Below, one piece after another: positions 59,855 to 64,000 of a stretch of DNA of 64,000 nucleotides (positions are counted from its first letter, which is position 1; each line of letters opens with the position of its first letter). The position numbers and the translations under genes are program-made. The DNA is from Brevirhabdus pacifica (GTDB lineage Bacteria; Pseudomonadota; Alphaproteobacteria; Rhodobacterales; Rhodobacteraceae): positions 1,426,001 through 1,490,000 of the forward strand of contig NZ_PGFI01000011.1 in assembly GCF_002797755.1 (NCBI RefSeq). The letters run 5' to 3'. The notes beneath the pieces are model-generated. The model worked only from the letters and a program-made list of their open reading frames with translations. It did not search any database and was not told where the DNA came from.

Positions 59855-62800
59855 ATGTCCAGCAAAGACCACATAACCGTCAGCGGCGCGCCCGAGGGCT
59901 TCGACGCAAAGATCGTCCTGCGGGAGCTGGAGCGCGCCGGCGGCCCGGTGATCCATGTCGCCCGCGACGACCGCCGGCTTGAGGCGATGCGCGCGGCGCT
60001 GGCCTTCTTCGATCCCAATGTGGTCGCGCTGACCTTCCCGGCCTGGGATTGCCTGCCCTTCGACCGCGTGTCGCCCAACGCCGATGTCTCGGCGGCACGG
60101 ATGGCCACGCTGGCGGCGCTGGCGGCCGGGTTCACGGGGCGCTTCGTGCTGCTGACCACGGTCAACGCCGTGACCCAGCGGCTGCCGGCCCGCGAGGTGT
60201 TGCGCGGTGCCAGCTTCGCCGCCCGGGTGGGCGAGCGGATCGACGAGGAACAGTTGCGCCAGTTCCTGGTGCGCATGGGCTTTACCCAATCGCCCACCGT
60301 GACCGAGCCGGGCGACTATGCCGTGCGCGGCGGCATCATCGACATCTACCCGCCGGGACAGGACGGGCCGGTGCGCCTTGACCTGTTCGGCGATGTTCTG
60401 GACGGGGCGCGCAGGTTCGATCCCGCGACCCAGATGACAACCGAGAAGCTGGACGCGGTCGAGTTGGCGCCCGTTTCCGAGGTCATTCTGGATGACGAGG
60501 CCATCGCCCGGTTCCGCCAGAGCTACCGCACCGAGTTCGGCGCCGCCGGCACCGACGATCCGCTTTACGAGGCGGTGAGCGCGGGGCGCAAGCACCAGGG
60601 TATCGAACATTGGCTGCCCTTCTTCCATGAGCGGCTTGAGACGCTGTTCGACTATCTTCCGGGGGCGCCGGTCGTGCTGGACGACCAGACCACGGCGATC
60701 CGGCTGGCCCGTTGGGAAACCATCGCCGACCAATATGACAACCGCCGCGAGGCGCTGGTCAAGAAGGCGCGCCTGGACTCGGTCTACAAACCCGCCCCGC
60801 CGGGGTTGCTGTATCTGGACGAGGGGGCGTTCGACGGGGCATTGGGTCCCCGCCGGCGGCTTGACCTGTCGGTGCTGCCCCAGGCGACGGGGCCCGGGGT
60901 CATCGACGCGGGCGGCCGTATCGGCCGCAGCTTCGCGCCCGAGCGTCAGCAGGACAGCATCAACTTGTTCGAGGCGCTGGCCGCCCATGTGAAGGCGCGC
61001 CGCGCCTCGGGTCCGGTCATCATCGCCAGCTATTCCGAGGGGGCGCGCGAACGCCTTCAGGGTCTGCTGGAGGATGAGGAGCTTGCCGACACGCGCCTGA
61101 TCTCTGATTTCCGCGACGTGCCGGACAGCGACGCCACCCCGGGCAGCCGCAAGTCGGGTGGCGTCCACCTGGCGGTGTGGCCGCTGGAAGCGGGCTTCCA
61201 GACCGACGGGCTGACCGTGATCTCGGAGCAAGACGTGCTGGGCGACCGGCTGATCCGTTCGGCCAAGCGGCGCAAGCGCGCCGACAACTTCCTGACCGAG
61301 GCGCAAAGCCTCAGCCCGGGTGACCTGGTGGTGCACGTAGACCACGGCGTCGGCCTCTACCGCGGGCTTGAAACCGTCACCGCCATGGGTGCGCCCCACG
61401 AATGCCTGCTGCTGGAATACGCGGGCGGCGACCGGCTGTTCCTGCCGGTCGAGAACGTCGAGCTGCTCAGCCGCTATGGCCACGAGGAAGGGTTGCTGGA
61501 CAAGCTGGGCGGTGGTGCCTGGCAGGCCAAGAAGGCCAAACTGAAAGAGCGGATCCGCCAGGTCGCCGAACGGCTGATCCGGGTTGCGGCGGAACGCGCC
61601 CTGCGCACGGCGCCCATGCTGGAGCCGCCCGAGGACATGTGGGACGCCTTCAGCGCGCGCTTTCCCTATCAGGAAACCGACGACCAGCAGAACGCCATCA
61701 TGGATGTGGTCGCGGACCTGGCGAGCGGCCAGCCCATGGACCGGCTGATCTGTGGCGACGTGGGGTTCGGCAAGACCGAGGTCGCCATGCGCGCGGCCTT
61801 CATCGCCGCCGCCAGCGGCATGCAGGTCGCCGTGATCGCCCCCACGACCCTGCTGGCGCGTCAGCACGCCAAAAGCTTCTCGGACCGGTTCCGCGGCTTC
61901 CCGATGGAGGTGCGGCAGCTGTCGCGCTTTGTCTCCGCCAAGGACGCCGCCGACACCCGCGACGGCATATCGCGCGGCACTGTGGACATCGCCATCGGCA
62001 CCCATGCGCTTCTGGCCAAGGGGGTGCGGTTCAAGAACCTCGGCCTTCTGATCATCGACGAAGAGCAGCATTTCGGCGTCCAGCACAAGGAACGCCTGAA
62101 GGAGATGCGCTCGGACATCCATGTGCTGACGCTGACCGCCACACCCATCCCGCGCACGCTGCAACTGTCGCTGTCGGGGGTGCGGGATCTGTCGATCATC
62201 GGCACGCCGCCCGTCGATCGCCTGTCGATCCGCACCTATGTCAGCGAGTTCGACACCGTCACCATCCGCGAGGCGCTTCTGCGCGAACGCTATCGCGGCG
62301 GGCAGTCGTTCTTTGTCGTGCCCCGTCTGACCGACCTGCCCGAGATCGAGGCTTTCCTGACCGAGCAGGTCCCCGAGGTCAGCTATGTCGTGGCCCACGG
62401 CCAGCTTGCGGCGGGGGATCTGGATGACCGGATGAACGCCTTCTACGACGGGCAGTATGACGTGCTGCTGGCGACCACGATCGTGGAATCCGGTCTGGAT
62501 ATTCCTACCGCCAACACCATGATCGTGCACCGGGCCGACATGTTCGGTCTGGCCCAGCTTTACCAGATCCGGGGCCGGGTCGGGCGGTCCAAGACGCGGG
62601 CCTATGCCTATCTGACCACCAAGCCCCGCGCCAAGCTCACGGCCACGGCCGAGAAACGGCTGCGGGTTCTGGGCTCGCTCGACACGCTGGGCGCGGGCTT
62701 CACGCTGGCCAGTCAGGATCTGGACATTCGCGGTGCAGGCAACCTTCTGGGCGAGGAACAGTCGGGCCACGTGCGCGATGTGGGCTATGAGCTTTACCAG

Positions 62801-63373
62801 CAGATGCTGGAAGAGGCGATCGCCAAGATCAAGGCCGGCGAGGGCGAGGGTCTGAGCCAGACCGACGACCAGTGGGCGCCCCAGATCAATCTGGGCGTGC
62901 CGGTCCTGATCCCCGAGGCCTATGTGCCCGATCTCGACGTGCGGCTGGGGCTTTACCGCAGGCTGTCGTCGCTGGCCACCAAGGTCGAGCTGGAGGGCTT
63001 TGCCGCCGAGATGATCGACCGGTTTGGCCCTCTCCCGCGCGAGGTCAACACGCTGTTGCTGATCGTGCGGATCAAGGCCATGTGCAAGCGCGCCGGCATC
63101 GCCAAGCTGGACGGCGGCCCCAAGGGCGTCACGATCCAGTTCCACAACGACCACTTCCCCAACCCGCAGGGGCTGGTGGAATTCGTCCACGACCAGAAGG
63201 GTCAGGCCAAGGTGCGCGACAACAAGATCGTGGTCATGCGCGACTGGACCAAGGACGCCGAGAAGATCAAGGGCGCCTTCGCCATCGCCCGCGATCTTGC
63301 CCAGAAGGCGGCGCCCGCCAAGCCTTCTGGCAAGACAGCTTCCAAATCGGTGGCGAGGGGCGGCAAGGCCTGA
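59855..63373 (+). CDS. mfd: Transcription-repair coupling factor Mfd
   Basis: 1172 residues. UvrB-like N-terminal part (WDCLPFDRVSPNADVSAARM), RNA polymerase interaction domain (LSPGDLVVHVDHGVGLYRGL), RecG-like translocase with Walker A CGDVGFGKTE, DEEQ box IIDEEQHFG, TATPIPRTL and QLYQIRGRVGRS, then the C-terminal TRCF domain. It removes stalled RNA polymerase at lesions and recruits UvrA. Length is normal. The last 20 residues are Lys/Ala/Ser-rich. Confidence 0.97.
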   Translation: MSSKDHITVSGAPEGFDAKIVLRELERAGGPVIHVARDDRRLEAMRAALAFFDPNVVALTFPAWDCLPFDRVSPNADVSAARMATLAALAAGFTGRFVLLTTVNAVTQRLPAREVLRGASFAARVGERIDEEQLRQFLVRMGFTQSPTVTEPGDYAVRGGIIDIYPPGQDGPVRLDLFGDVLDGARRFDPATQMTTEKLDAVELAPVSEVILDDEAIARFRQSYRTEFGAAGTDDPLYEAVSAGRKHQGIEHWLPFFHERLETLFDYLPGAPVVLDDQTTAIRLARWETIADQYDNRREALVKKARLDSVYKPAPPGLLYLDEGAFDGALGPRRRLDLSVLPQATGPGVIDAGGRIGRSFAPERQQDSINLFEALAAHVKARRASGPVIIASYSEGARERLQGLLEDEELADTRLISDFRDVPDSDATPGSRKSGGVHLAVWPLEAGFQTDGLTVISEQDVLGDRLIRSAKRRKRADNFLTEAQSLSPGDLVVHVDHGVGLYRGLETVTAMGAPHECLLLEYAGGDRLFLPVENVELLSRYGHEEGLLDKLGGGAWQAKKAKLKERIRQVAERLIRVAAERALRTAPMLEPPEDMWDAFSARFPYQETDDQQNAIMDVVADLASGQPMDRLICGDVGFGKTEVAMRAAFIAAASGMQVAVIAPTTLLARQHAKSFSDRFRGFPMEVRQLSRFVSAKDAADTRDGISRGTVDIAIGTHALLAKGVRFKNLGLLIIDEEQHFGVQHKERLKEMRSDIHVLTLTATPIPRTLQLSLSGVRDLSIIGTPPVDRLSIRTYVSEFDTVTIREALLRERYRGGQSFFVVPRLTDLPEIEAFLTEQVPEVSYVVAHGQLAAGDLDDRMNAFYDGQYDVLLATTIVESGLDIPTANTMIVHRADMFGLAQLYQIRGRVGRSKTRAYAYLTTKPRAKLTATAEKRLRVLGSLDTLGAGFTLASQDLDIRGAGNLLGEEQSGHVRDVGYELYQQMLEEAIAKIKAGEGEGLSQTDDQWAPQINLGVPVLIPEAYVPDLDVRLGLYRRLSSLATKVELEGFAAEMIDRFGPLPREVNTLLLIVRIKAMCKRAGIAKLDGGPKGVTIQFHNDHFPNPQGLVEFVHDQKGQAKVRDNKIVVMRDWTKDAEKIKGAFAIARDLAQKAAPAKPSGKTASKSVARGGKA

Positions 63374-63382
63374 GGCCGCCCC

Positions 63383-64000
63383 TCAACTCGCCCGGATCAG
63401 CGCCAGACCGCTGCCCACCACCAGCACCGCGCCGAAGGCCAGCCAGAAGGGCGTGCCGTCATAGGCGGCCGCCACCGGCACCGACAGCAGCACCCCGACG
63501 ATGGTCGAAAACGCCCCGATGGCCGAGGCCGCGGTGCCCGCGATGTGGCCCAGCGGCTCCATCGCCAACGCGTTGAGATTGCCAATCGTCATGCCGGCGG
63601 TGAAGAAGATCGAGGTCTGCCAGAAGATCCACGCCGGAAAAGCCAGCCCCTCGGGCCAGGAGAGCGGACCGTTCATCAACAGGGTCACAAGCGACAGGAC
63701 AAGCTGGATCGCAAAGACCACCGAGACGATGTTGCGCATCCCCAGCCGACCCACCAGCACTGCGTTCAGCAAGGTCGAGAATGCCGACAGCAGCGCCATC
63801 ACCCCGAACCAGAAGGGAAAGGTATCGGCGGCATCGAAGGTGGTCGTGAAGACCTGCGCAGACGAGGCCAGAATTATGTAAAGCAGTGCAAAGGCCAGGG
63901 CCTGGGCCAGGGTGGTCAGCAGCGCCTGACGGTTGGTCAGGACCTCACGCAAGGCAACCAGTATCGGCCCGGGATGGAGCGAGCGGCGCATCTCGGGGCG
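63383..64000 (-). CDS. MFS transporter, C-terminal part (5' end cut by window)
   Basis: The frame is open to base 64000 on the minus strand; at least 205 residues are visible with six hydrophobic helices (LLTTLAQALAFALLYIILAS, FPFWFGVMALLSAF, IVSVVFAIQLVLSLVTLL, and so on). The pattern fits the C-terminal half of a Bcr/CflA-type drug transporter of the major facilitator superfamily. The visible part is converging on mfd, with nine bases between stops. Confidence 0.75.
   Translation of the reverse strand, partial: RPEMRRSLHPGPILVALREVLTNRQALLTTLAQALAFALLYIILASSAQVFTTTFDAADTFPFWFGVMALLSAFSTLLNAVLVGRLGMRNIVSVVFAIQLVLSLVTLLMNGPLSWPEGLAFPAWIFWQTSIFFTAGMTIGNLNALAMEPLGHIAGTAASAIGAFSTIVGVLLSVPVAAAYDGTPFWLAFGAVLVVGSGLALIRAS

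Noticed and set aside
59768-63190. 1140-codon open frame on the minus strand opposite mfd
   Set aside because: It mirrors mfd codon by codon in a GC-rich genome, its product (His/Arg/Gly/Gln-rich) resembles no family, and mfd is unmistakable.
1-64000. CRISPR array, insertion sequence or rRNA operon
   Set aside because: No regular short repeats, transposase reading frame or rRNA-like stretch was seen.

Overview
The window is GC-rich alphaproteobacterial DNA, most like family Rhodobacteraceae. This rests on the gene order dusB(nifR3)-ntrB-ntrC-ntrY-ntrX-trkA-trkH-hfq-hflX, on NtrC and NtrX proteins that both lack the sigma54-contacting GAFTGA loop (the Rhodobacter-type NtrC), and on several small proteins I associate with that family (DUF6477, DUF6456). 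The genus cannot be fixed from what I see.

Bases 1 to about 16102 are the right part of a siphovirus-type prophage. The order is lambda-like: tail tube (cut by the left edge), a tail assembly chaperone pair joined by a -1 frameshift at A AAA AAC, tape measure, minor tail/tip proteins, a gpJ-like tip protein and a beta-helix tail fibre. A lysis block of mostly overlapping ORFs follows (GH19-type endolysin, holin-like membrane proteins and an embedded calcineurin-like phosphoesterase). An opposing cluster of small minus-strand genes (13275-14926) includes two Cys-rich proteins and a duplicated ORF. It diverges from a small plus-strand operon (15083-15829) across a control region with three 21-bp GTATG-N11-CATAC palindromes. 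The prophage ends in a 3' fragment of a tRNA-Leu(CAA) gene, read here as attR. Integrase, repressor, head genes and attL must lie left of the window.

The host part (16103-64000) is mostly housekeeping. It holds modABC for molybdate uptake with a convergent MobA/MocA-like nucleotidyltransferase, a class A penicillin-binding protein, a branched-chain amino acid type ABC transporter (livJ, livG, livF, livH, livM), a non-pyrrolysine MttB-family methyltransferase, and a divergent DUF6477/DUF6456 pair. Next come katA/oxyR and a peroxiredoxin (peroxide defence), lipA, two c-type cytochromes beside a LysR regulator, a RatA/COQ10-like protein and amtB. Then follow pncC-pgpA-ispDF (overlapping or adjacent) and the dusB-ntrBC-ntrYX nitrogen regulon with trkAH and hfq-hflX. 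The right end has a penicillin-acylase family protein, an HIBADH-type dehydrogenase, a SYLF lipoprotein, hemB, a small membrane protein, mfd, and a transporter cut by the right edge.

Most host genes are tightly packed and several convergent ends carry clear hairpin terminators. No intergenic stretch is much over 300 bp. The longest is the prx-lipA gap (33427-33743), which holds a terminator-like hairpin and presumably the two divergent promoters.
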